Made by a program: the position numbers and the translations under genes | Notes under the pieces: model-generated | Seen by the model: only the letters and a program-made list of their open reading frames with translations | Database searches by the model: none | Told to the model about the DNA's origin: nothing | Source of the DNA: Streptomyces sp. NRRL F-5126 | GTDB lineage: Bacteria > Actinomycetota > Actinomycetes > Streptomycetales > Streptomycetaceae | Length of the DNA: 64,000 nucleotides | Direction of reading: 5' to 3' | NCBI RefSeq assembly: GCF_000721265.1 | Contig: NZ_JOFZ01000012.1 | Span: 496,001-560,000, forward strand | Shown: positions 34,419 through 40,933 of the stretch, piece after piece | Layout: each line of letters starts with the position of its first letter | Numbering within the stretch: the first letter of the stretch is position 1

Positions 34419-34798
34419 CGGCTCTCCTTGAGGTCGCGGCTGTAGAGGTCGTGCTCGGCGGCGGCTTCATGCTCTGCCTCGCACAGTCGCTGTGCGGCGT
34501 GGGCGCGGTCCACTTCGGCCTGCTCGCGCATCTTGGTCTTGCGGAACACGGTGAGCAGTACGACACGTCGGCCGGGCGCCAGCCAGTAGGTAATCCGCTG
34601 ATGGGCATCGCCCAGGCGGAAGCGCAGCTCGCGGAGCTTCCCGCCCAGGTGGCGGGAGTGCGGTTCATCGAGCGTGGTGGGCTGCTCGGCCAGCAGGTCG
34701 GCAACGCGTTCGGCCTGCTTGTAGTGCTGGGAGGGGATGTTCTCCAGCCACAACCGCACCTCCGGCTCGATCTCGATCGAGTAGCACCCACCGCCCAT
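34415..34798 (-). CDS. RelE/HigB-like toxin (Gp49 family)
   Basis: The 127-residue protein fits the phage-derived Gp49-like/HigB family: YSIEIEPEVRLWLENIPS, HSRHLGGKLRELRFRLGD and ITYWLAPGRRVVLLTVFRKT, followed by a helical tail rich in Arg, Glu and Ala. Members are ribosome-dependent mRNA interferases. ATG 34798 is preferred; the upstream open frame to 35014 is not conserved. It begins the toxin-antitoxin operon, with a 231-base gap to the phosphotransferase gene upstream that presumably holds the promoter (AT-rich CATATATCATC at 34807-34817 on the minus strand). Confidence 0.83.
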   Translation of the reverse strand: MGGGCYSIEIEPEVRLWLENIPSQHYKQAERVADLLAEQPTTLDEPHSRHLGGKLRELRFRLGDAHQRITYWLAPGRRVVLLTVFRKTKMREQAEVDRAHAAQRLCEAEHEAAAEHDLYSRDLKESR

Positions 34799-35029
34799 AG
34801 CGTCGATGATATATGGCACAGGGTGTGAGAGCGCAACTTCGTAGGTCGGGTCGTGTGCCGTTGCCGCGATCGCAGCCACTCCAGTGTGGCACGCCCCAAG
34901 GGTCCGCCTCCTCCCGGCAAAGACAACAGGACTCTCCGAGAAGTGCCCGCACGCCAAGCCTGACGCCACGCGGAGGACCGACACCCGAGTGTCGCCGGTC
35001 CGGCTGGGCGCCACCGGCAGCGCGAGCGC

Positions 35030-35839
35030 CTACAGGCCCCCGCCGAGGATTTGGGCGAGTGTCGCCGCCCGCTCCGCCATCCCCAGTTTCCACGGCGTCC
35101 CGTCCTCCTCGGCGATTTCCCGCCACAGTGCCGCGGTAGCCGCCCCGAACTCCCCGAGCACTTTCGGGTCGGCATAACGCCACGACGGGAAGCGCCCGGC
35201 GAAGGCGACAGCCGCCTCGACCGGGTGGCCTGCGTCCATAAGCCGCAGCGCCAGCGCGCCCGGGTCAATCCACGCCGCACCTCGCGTCGGCCACGCCCAG
35301 TCGATAAGCCGCGCGCGGTCATCGACAATCAGGACGTTGTCCGGTGCGAAGTCGGTGTGCAGCAGCGCGTCGCCGTCGAAGTGATGCAAGGTGCCCAGCG
35401 GCGCGTAGTCCGCCCACCGGTCCACAGCGTCCTTGATCTCGATGCCGGACGGGGTCTTGACGCTTTGCAACTCGGTGAGCGCCGCTTCCACGAGCGGCAG
35501 GTCCGGCGATCCGGGCGCGTAGTCGGCGTGCCGGCCGCCGACGACCTCGTATCCGAGGAGGCTCCAGCCGTCGAGCTCCAGGTGCCAGTACAGGCGCGGG
35601 CATGACGTCGGAAGGTGCGGGGCCACTGCCGCCTCGCGGCGCTGTGCGGCGACTTGCGGGTGGTCAGCAGGGATGCCCTTGACGAAGACGCTGCCGCTCT
35701 CGGTCTCCAGGATGGAGGCGATTCCGGAGTTCATGCCGCCCGGCGCGGTCACCGCCTGGTGCACGGCGCCGGTCTTGTCGCCGACGGCCTGGCGGACGTC
35801 GGCGGGAAGCTGCTCGAAGGGAATACGGGACATGGACAC
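35030..35839 (-). CDS. Aminoglycoside phosphotransferase (APH) family protein
   Basis: The 269-residue protein has a small-molecule kinase fold: GSVFVKGIP (ATP-binding Lys), GYEVVGGRHADYAPG (hinge), the catalytic loop LLHTDFAPDNVLIVD with Asp and Asn, and the metal-binding RLIDWAWPTRG. Family members phosphorylate antibiotics, sugars or other small molecules. GTG 35839 is supported by GAGG eight bases upstream; ATG 35833 is an alternative. It lies 113 bases downstream of the candidate RiPP precursor gene on the same strand, so it may belong to that operon, either modifying the product or serving in self-protection. Confidence 0.85.
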   Translation of the reverse strand: MSMSRIPFEQLPADVRQAVGDKTGAVHQAVTAPGGMNSGIASILETESGSVFVKGIPADHPQVAAQRREAAVAPHLPTSCPRLYWHLELDGWSLLGYEVVGGRHADYAPGSPDLPLVEAALTELQSVKTPSGIEIKDAVDRWADYAPLGTLHHFDGDALLHTDFAPDNVLIVDDRARLIDWAWPTRGAAWIDPGALALRLMDAGHPVEAAVAFAGRFPSWRYADPKVLGEFGAATAALWREIAEEDGTPWKLGMAERAATLAQILGGGL

Positions 35840-35952
35840 GCGCTCTGCCTCGGGATGGTCGGGGATAGGGAATGCCGCCCCGGCCAGACTACGGCCGGGG
35901 CGGCATTCAAGGGATGAGAGCAGGCGGCATGGAGGCCACCCGCGGTGTCGCC

Positions 35953-36165
35953 CTAGTACGGCTGGTCGTCACCGGCCGAGCAGCTGCACTCGGCCCCCTC
36001 GGCGGCTTCGTCCAGGTCGGCGATGAACTGAACCTCGTCGTCCTTGATCGCGGCGCCGGTCAGCGGCACCGGCAGGACGCCGGTCGATCCGGCCGCCGGA
36101 CGGCGGCCGATGGTGACCGCCACCGGTTGACACGGCGGGGCCAGGGTTGTGGTGGGTGGAGTCAT
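35953..36165 (-). CDS. Candidate RiPP precursor peptide, 70 residues
   Basis: The small frame begins MTPPTTTLAPPCQPVAVTIG and ends with an acidic helix-like stretch (DDEVQFIADLDEAAEGAE) followed by CSCSAGDDQPY. Cys residues are at 12, 60 and 62. Its ATG overlaps the radical SAM gene's stop as ATGA, which couples their translation. Small peptides coupled to radical SAM/SPASM enzymes are usually their substrates. The acidic DLDEAAEGAE could be the recognition leader and the C-terminal eleven residues the core. That it is a natural-product precursor is inference; I do not recognise a named family. Confidence 0.7.
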   Translation of the reverse strand: MTPPTTTLAPPCQPVAVTIGRRPAAGSTGVLPVPLTGAAIKDDEVQFIADLDEAAEGAECSCSAGDDQPY

Positions 36166-37319
36166 GATCCGTAGCCTCCATGCTGGCAGTAGAGATCTCT
36201 TCTGTCCCCCGCCTCCTGGTAGAGCTTGGCCAGCGGACGACACGTGCGACACGTGCCCGCGATCGTGCAGCCAGAGCATCCACCGGTGCGGAGCTGTAGG
36301 GACTCGGCGATCACGCCGAGTCGGGGGAGAGCGGCGACGCCCTCGGTGACGAGGTTCACGCTTGGATCGCGGCCAACCTTGCAGATCGAAGCGATGCCAT
36401 GTGGGTTGACGTGGAAGAACGTGTGACCAGCGTTGCAACCGGTAAAGACGCGCCGAGCTTTGATGTGACTTTCAGCCTGCGTCGCCAACGGGTTCGCCTC
36501 GCCGTCGATCGTCGGCGACATGTTCGTGAACACCTGGTGCGGGAAGCCGTAGCTCTGGCACAGGGCCACCATCTCGCTGACCTCGTGGGCGTTGTCGTCG
36601 GAGACGATCACGTTCAGCCGGACCGGGAGCTGGTCCTCGCGAGCGACGTCGAGGCCCTGCACGAAGCGGCCGAACGCGCCGCGGTTCCGCGTGACCTTTT
36701 CGTACGTCTCGGCGGTCGCGCCGTACACGCTGAGCGTCAGCCGGTACGGACGGTGCCGGGTGAACAGGTCCCGGATCGGCCGCTTCCGCAGCGACGACCC
36801 GTTCGACGAGACCTGAACCATCATTCCGAGGCGGTGGGCGTATTCGTACGCCGCGCCGAACTCGCGGTCGATCAGCGCCTCCCCGCCGGTGATCTGCAAC
36901 CAGAGGACTCCGGCGTCGCGCAGCACCTCCAAGAGCTGCTTCTTGCCGTCCCAGTTCAGGCCTTCGAACCGCTTCTCGCCGAGGTAGCAGAACTCGCAGT
37001 CGTAGTCGCAGCCGAGGTTGATCTCCCATGAGGCCTTGCCGTACCCGTACTGGGACCGCTCGCGGACCAGGACGACGTCACCGACCGGCACCGAGGGCAG
37101 CGCGACGCCCCACGCCTTCGACGCCGCGTCAACCATCCAGGCCGGTACGGGCCGCTCCTCGGCGCCAGCGGTGCGCAACTCCTCGTAGCGGACCTCGGGG
37201 ATCCGCACGCCGGTTGCCCGGCCGGGCCGCAGGAGGAGGTATTGGGCGAGGAACGGGCTGGCAACGAGCCGCACACCCTTTGGTTCCTGTTCTCTGCTGA
37301 TGCTCGTCGTTGCGGTCAT
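36162..37319 (-). CDS. Radical SAM/SPASM domain peptide maturase
   Basis: The 385-residue enzyme carries the radical SAM motif CDYDCEFC (CX3CX2C) at about residues 99-106, the GGE-like segment LQITGGEALIDREFG and a TIM-barrel core. In the C-terminal SPASM part, GCNAGHTFFHVNPHGIASIC and GGCSGCTIAGTCRTC followed by DLYCQ supply the Cys ligands of auxiliary clusters. SPASM enzymes modify peptide side chains (thioether, C-C or C-O crosslinks). ATG 37319 follows GGAGG with seven-base spacing; the longer frame to 37412 runs into the hairpin. The coupled downstream 70-residue peptide is the probable substrate. Confidence 0.9.
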   Translation of the reverse strand: MTATTSISREQEPKGVRLVASPFLAQYLLLRPGRATGVRIPEVRYEELRTAGAEERPVPAWMVDAASKAWGVALPSVPVGDVVLVRERSQYGYGKASWEINLGCDYDCEFCYLGEKRFEGLNWDGKKQLLEVLRDAGVLWLQITGGEALIDREFGAAYEYAHRLGMMVQVSSNGSSLRKRPIRDLFTRHRPYRLTLSVYGATAETYEKVTRNRGAFGRFVQGLDVAREDQLPVRLNVIVSDDNAHEVSEMVALCQSYGFPHQVFTNMSPTIDGEANPLATQAESHIKARRVFTGCNAGHTFFHVNPHGIASICKVGRDPSVNLVTEGVAALPRLGVIAESLQLRTGGCSGCTIAGTCRTCRPLAKLYQEAGDRRDLYCQHGGYGS

Positions 37320-37383
37320 GGGCGCCTCCACGGGTAGAAACGTGCGACGGAATGGCCAAACTGGTTTGTGGGCGGCAATCAGG

Positions 37384-37427
37384 GCTGCGAGGCGTCGTAT
37401 GCACGAGCGCATACGACGCCTCGCAGC
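37384..37427. terminator. Perfect hairpin upstream of the radical SAM gene
   Basis: Arms of 19 bases (left GCTGCGAGGCGTCGTATGC, 37384-37402; right 37409-37427) flank a six-base loop. It lies between the small membrane peptide gene (stop at 37468) and the radical SAM start (37319), all read on the minus strand. It could end or attenuate the upstream transcript, so the radical SAM gene may have its own promoter in 37320-37383. Confidence 0.65.
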
Positions 37428-37467
37428 GTCGGAACACGCCGGTGATTCATGCCTTTTCCGTGAGTCG

Positions 37468-37554
37468 CTACCTGGGCTTGATGCCGAGGTACAAGGCGCC
37501 GAGCAGCGCCGTGAGGGTCACGACGTAGAGCACCTGCCGTGTACGTTCACTCAC
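37468..37554 (-). CDS. 28-residue single-pass membrane peptide
   Basis: GTG 37554 opens a short frame encoding a basic N-terminus (SERTRQ), one hydrophobic helix (VLYVVTLTALLGALYLGI) and the end KPR. Its start overlaps the stop of the ATPase gene by eight bases (37547-37554), suggesting translational coupling. It is too small for normal gene finders. It resembles the tiny membrane peptides often found in actinomycete regulatory operons; function unknown. Confidence 0.55.
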   Translation of the reverse strand: MSERTRQVLYVVTLTALLGALYLGIKPR

Positions 37555-37972
37555 TGGATTCGCCCTCCGCGCTCAGCTCGGCCCACACGCGTTTCCCCCA
37601 GGCAAGCGGGTCAACGCCCCACCGGCCGCCGCTCAGCGCTGCCACGATCCCCAGTCCCCGCCCGGACTCCTCAGTCGAACTCGCACACCGAATCTGCGGG
37701 CGCACCTTCGACAGGTCCACGACGGCGATACGGATTCGGTCGTCGCTCAGCCGCGTCACCGTTACCCGCACCGTGTCCCGCCGAGCGTGCAGAACCGCGT
37801 TCGTCAGCAACTCGCTGACGACGATCTCAGCGGCGTCCCGTACGGCGTGAATGCCCCAGACATTCGTGGCCAGGTGCACAAGGCGCCGCGCGTCGCGTGC
37901 GGCTTCCGGAGCCCTCAGCAATGTCTCGGTGTAGGCGGGTAGCGCAGGAGTAAAGGGCGCGGTCTCAGTCAT
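37547..37972 (-). CDS. RsbW-like ATP-binding protein (HATPase_c)
   Basis: The 141-residue protein is a single GHKL ATPase domain of the anti-sigma/serine kinase type: AEIVVSELLTNAVLHARR (N box with Glu and Asn), RIRIAVVDLSKVRPQI (G1 box) and EESGRGLGIVAALSGGRWGV (G2 box). Streptomycetes encode dozens of these; most partners are unknown. ATG 37972 overlaps the preceding gene by eight bases and its stop overlaps the small membrane peptide start, so it belongs to the tightly packed operon that leads to the radical SAM gene. Confidence 0.87.
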   Translation of the reverse strand: MTETAPFTPALPAYTETLLRAPEAARDARRLVHLATNVWGIHAVRDAAEIVVSELLTNAVLHARRDTVRVTVTRLSDDRIRIAVVDLSKVRPQIRCASSTEESGRGLGIVAALSGGRWGVDPLAWGKRVWAELSAEGESSE

Positions 37973-38408
37973 CGTGGCGCCCCTTCGACTGGCTGCGGAG
38001 GTCTCGGCCGAGAGCGGCCAGAGCGGCGACGCGCTGCGGAGGGCACAGCAGCGCAGGGCCGACGAGAGGGGACACCCACCAGGGAGCACCCTGGACCGTA
38101 GGCGCGGTGACCACTGGCGCCGGCACCATGAGTAGTGCACGCTGCGGGAGCGTCACCACTCCCGGCAGAGGCTCCCGCCGTAGGGCGACATCGGCAGGGA
38201 GTAGCGCCGTGTACGAGCCTTCGCGCCGGAAGCCGGTTGAGCTGAAGAACAGGGGGCCGGACTCCAGCACCGGGGCGAGGGACTGCATACAGTCCTCCGG
38301 GCTGTCAAAGCCAACAGCCACGTGGAGGACGCCGGCCGGAATCGTCACGGCCGCGAACAGGAGACCGGGCCGCAGCCAAGCAGCGCCGGTTGATGGGATC
38401 TCGTTCAC
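37965..38408 (-). CDS. Unknown protein in the radical SAM operon
   Basis: The 147-residue protein has no family I recognise. It contains a moderately hydrophobic N-terminal half (LRPGLLFAAVTIPAGVLHVA) and a central segment rich in Pro and Val (MVPAPVVTAPTVQGAPWWVS) but no clear membrane helix. GTG 38408 overlaps the stop of the upstream gene, and its own stop overlaps the ATPase start by eight bases. Its conserved position between another unknown protein and the ATPase suggests the three work together. Confidence 0.65.
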   Translation of the reverse strand: MNEIPSTGAAWLRPGLLFAAVTIPAGVLHVAVGFDSPEDCMQSLAPVLESGPLFFSSTGFRREGSYTALLPADVALRREPLPGVVTLPQRALLMVPAPVVTAPTVQGAPWWVSPLVGPALLCPPQRVAALAALGRDLRSQSKGRHDD

Positions 38409-38806
38409 GCCGGTGTCTCCATCCACTCGGGGAGAAGATCGGCGAGCGCCGCGCAGAGTGTGCCCGCGTCCGTGAGCCCGATTGTTCCCCGCCACGGCGG
38501 TACGAGCCAGTACGTCCCGGGCGGTGTTCGGCGGTGCGCAGGTGGCAGGTCGAGGCTCTGTCTGACGACCAGGGCCGTGCGGGCCGGGGATGGCGGCCAG
38601 TCGGCCGTGGCACCGGCCGCGACGAAGAAGTAGACCCCGGGATCCTCTGGGTCCACCGCCACCGCGCCGGGAACGGTCAGCCAGGTGAGCGCCTTGAGGC
38701 CGTAGTACCGACCGACGCGAACTGCCTCCCAACTCGGGGCTGCGACGGTCGTTCGGGATTCCGAAAAGACGCCGCCCAGCGGCTCTCTCGTCACCTTGGG
38801 CCTCAT
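38405..38806 (-). CDS. Unknown protein, first gene of the radical SAM operon
   Basis: The 133-residue protein has AVAVDPEDPGVYFFVAAGAT, PPAHRRTPPGTYWLVPPWRG and a C-terminal helix (TDAGTLCAALADLLPEW). The pattern of PPxHR...PGxYWLVPP resembles the N-terminal domain of bifunctional primase/polymerase-like proteins of streptomycetes, but catalytic Asp motifs are not seen, so this is weak. ATG 38806 is the start. It overlaps the next gene by four bases (GTGA). Upstream, 38807-38856 must hold the promoter of the operon, bounded by the terminator hairpin at 38857-38892. Confidence 0.65.
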   Translation of the reverse strand: MRPKVTREPLGGVFSESRTTVAAPSWEAVRVGRYYGLKALTWLTVPGAVAVDPEDPGVYFFVAAGATADWPPSPARTALVVRQSLDLPPAHRRTPPGTYWLVPPWRGTIGLTDAGTLCAALADLLPEWMETPA

Positions 38807-38856
38807 TTCGTCGGCGACTGCGATGGAGGGAAGCTATTCCGCATCCGGGCCGACGA

Positions 38857-38892
38857 CCCGAACTGAGAGTTCGGAAGAACTCTCAGTTCGGG
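38857..38892. terminator. Hairpin terminator after the TTA-containing regulator gene
   Basis: Arms CCCGAACTGAGAGTTC (38857-38872) and the matching 16 bases (38877-38892) flank a GGAA loop. It lies four bases past the stop codon of the XRE regulator (38897) on the minus strand, so it ends that transcript before the radical SAM operon begins. Confidence 0.8.
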
Positions 38893-38896
38893 GTGT

Positions 38897-40099
38897 TCAC
38901 ACGATGCCGATCCGTTCGGCGAGCTTGGACACCTGCCTTCGGTAGGTAGGGCGCACGCGGTGGAGCAGCCCGGCCACCATGTCGACGGCTGGGGCACTCC
39001 GGGCCATGTCCTCGCCACTCAACTCTTCGAGGTCCAGGAGATGCACGAAGACCGCAGCGTCATCGCGCCGGAGGTCGTAGCATCGGGCGAGTTCGAGCGT
39101 GAATGTGAACTGCCGTTCCCGGCTGGGAAGCCGGGAGATGTCGACCTCGTCGGCCAGGCGCAGTCCTTCAGCGCTCTCGCCGGCCAGCATCTCGATACTG
39201 AGGGCATGCAGGTGGATGTTCGTCGGGCCGAAGACGGTCCACATGGTGTTGGAGTCGCCGACTCTCTTCCCGAGCGGGGCGGCCGTCTGAAGTCTCTGCC
39301 GAGCGTCCCACCACTTGTTGTTCTTCGCCTCGGCAACAACGCGGACCAGCTCCAGGGCCCCCTTCATCGCGGCAGCGTCCTGGCTTTCCCCGGGGACACC
39401 GAGTCCTTTGATCGCGACGCGCGCGACCTCCTCAGCCTCTTGCGCGCCTCCGACCTGAGAAAGGAGACAGTGCCCGAGGTTCCAGTGCGCCGCAGCGATT
39501 CGGATCGGATCGTCGGCATCTTCCGCAGCCCTGAGGGCGCGGTCCGCCACCATCAGGGACAGGTCGAGCCGACCCGACCTGCGGCAGTAGGACCGCAGCA
39601 GGCCGTACAGGTCGGCCGCTACGCGGAGGAGGTCCCGCCGGGCCACGGAGTCGCTCGATCCGCGATGCGCTCGGATGGACTGCTCCACATCCTCGATGAG
39701 GGCTGGGAGTACACGCTCGATCTCGCTAAACCGCTCGGGGCTGGTCTGCCAGATCCGCCACGCGTCTTCGACACGGTCTCGAAGCTTTGTCGGCCCAGCA
39801 ACCGGGCGCGCACGGGTCGGCGTGTGCCCGAGGAGAGCCCGGGCGACGTCCGGAGAAGTCGTCAGCGAGATCGGGTCCTTGGGGGGTGGCTCGTCGGACA
39901 GGAGTGCCGCCACGGGCACGTCGAGCTCGGCAGCGATCCGGGTCAGCAGTTTGGGAGAGGGTGTCCTCTTCCCGTTTTCGATCATCGACAGATACCGCTC
40001 GGAGACCTCGCACAGACCCGCGACGGCCGCCAGCGATCGGTTACCGTGCCTTCTGCGGTAGTGCCTAATCCGTGCCCCGATGGGCAGCTTTAATTCCAC
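38897..40099 (-). CDS. XRE-family regulator with TPR-like C-terminal domain; TTA codon
   Basis: The 400-residue protein has an N-terminal HTH (about 5-65: IGARIRHYRRRHGNRSLAAV, SERYLSMIENGKRTPSPKLL) and a long helical, TPR-like sensor part with paired helices such as AAEDADDPIRIAAAHWNLGH and GALELVRVVAEAKNNKWWDA. Relatives control secondary metabolism or developmental operons. GTG 40099 follows GGGAGGAC. The third codon is TTA, the rare Leu codon read only by the bldA tRNA in streptomycetes, so translation is probably delayed to late growth. It is divergent from the HAD gene and directly upstream of the radical SAM operon, which it may regulate. Confidence 0.87.
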   Translation of the reverse strand: MELKLPIGARIRHYRRRHGNRSLAAVAGLCEVSERYLSMIENGKRTPSPKLLTRIAAELDVPVAALLSDEPPPKDPISLTTSPDVARALLGHTPTRARPVAGPTKLRDRVEDAWRIWQTSPERFSEIERVLPALIEDVEQSIRAHRGSSDSVARRDLLRVAADLYGLLRSYCRRSGRLDLSLMVADRALRAAEDADDPIRIAAAHWNLGHCLLSQVGGAQEAEEVARVAIKGLGVPGESQDAAAMKGALELVRVVAEAKNNKWWDARQRLQTAAPLGKRVGDSNTMWTVFGPTNIHLHALSIEMLAGESAEGLRLADEVDISRLPSRERQFTFTLELARCYDLRRDDAAVFVHLLDLEELSGEDMARSAPAVDMVAGLLHRVRPTYRRQVSKLAERIGIV

Positions 40100-40201
40100 T
40101 GTCTGTCCTCCCGTACGACGAGCGTAGGGCGGACTTCCCCTGAGGCGGGGGCTTTCGCCACTGTCGTGAACCATCGTGATCAACCTTCAGGGAGGGACAA
40201 C

Positions 40202-40876
40202 GTGCCTCATCTGGTTCTGTGGGACATCGACCACACACTCATCGAATCGCGTGGCGTGGGCCGAGAGTTGTCCGCAGCCGCGTTCGAGCAGGTGACTGGT
40301 CAGCCCATGCGGGATCAGGCGACGATCGATGGCATCACAGAGGCAGTCATCTTCCGTGAGACCGCGAAGCTGCACGGTCTCGCAACGGATCGGGCGGACT
40401 TCGAGCGATTCGCCCAAGCCCTGAGCGAGCACCACGTCCTGCAGGCTCGGAGACTCCGGGAGCGCGGGACAGCCCTTCCCGGCGCCGCCGCAACCCTCGA
40501 CGCTCTGGCCGCAGCACACGTGCGCCAGACTGTGGTGACGGGCAACGTCCGCGCGGTCGCAGAACTCAAGCTGGACATCTTCGGGCTGGCCACCCACATC
40601 GACTGGAAGGTCGGCGCATACGGCGAGGATGCCGACCTGCGGCCTGCCCTCGTCGATCTCGCGCTCACCCGCTCAGCGATCACAGCGGCGGACGCGGTAC
40701 TGGTCGGCGACACACCCGCAGATATTGATGGAGGACACGCGAACGGCGTGCGGGTCATCGCCGTGGCGACCGGTCGAAGCTCCGCCGTCGAGCTGCGTGA
40801 GGCGGGCGCCGACGTCGTTCTTGACGACCTGACCGACACCGATCTGTTGCGCAGGCTGGTCTTCGACCGGAGCTGA
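40202..40876 (+). CDS. HAD-superfamily hydrolase
   Basis: The 224-residue phosphatase-like protein has motif I LVLWDIDHTLIESRG with the nucleophilic Asp pair, motif II TVVTGN, a Lys in HIDWKVGAYGEDA and motif IV AVLVGDTPADIDGGHANGVR. An all-helical cap lies at about 15-85. It resembles phosphoglycolate-phosphatase-type HAD enzymes; substrate unknown. GTG 40202 follows AGGGAGGGAC. It is divergent from the TTA-containing regulator (about 100-base gap) and may be one of its targets. It is the last gene of the lower-GC accessory block. Confidence 0.88.
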   Translation: MPHLVLWDIDHTLIESRGVGRELSAAAFEQVTGQPMRDQATIDGITEAVIFRETAKLHGLATDRADFERFAQALSEHHVLQARRLRERGTALPGAAATLDALAAAHVRQTVVTGNVRAVAELKLDIFGLATHIDWKVGAYGEDADLRPALVDLALTRSAITAADAVLVGDTPADIDGGHANGVRVIAVATGRSSAVELREAGADVVLDDLTDTDLLRRLVFDRS

Positions 40877-40933
40877 GTTGCGTTCGGCGTGAACGCGCCG
40901 GCAGCGGCGGCCCAGCAGCGCCGCCCGTGCCGC

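Noticed and set aside
33471..40933. Integrative element with att sites, integrase or tRNA target
   Set aside because: No integrase, excisionase, replication gene, tRNA or convincing border repeat was seen, so the block is described only as an accessory region.
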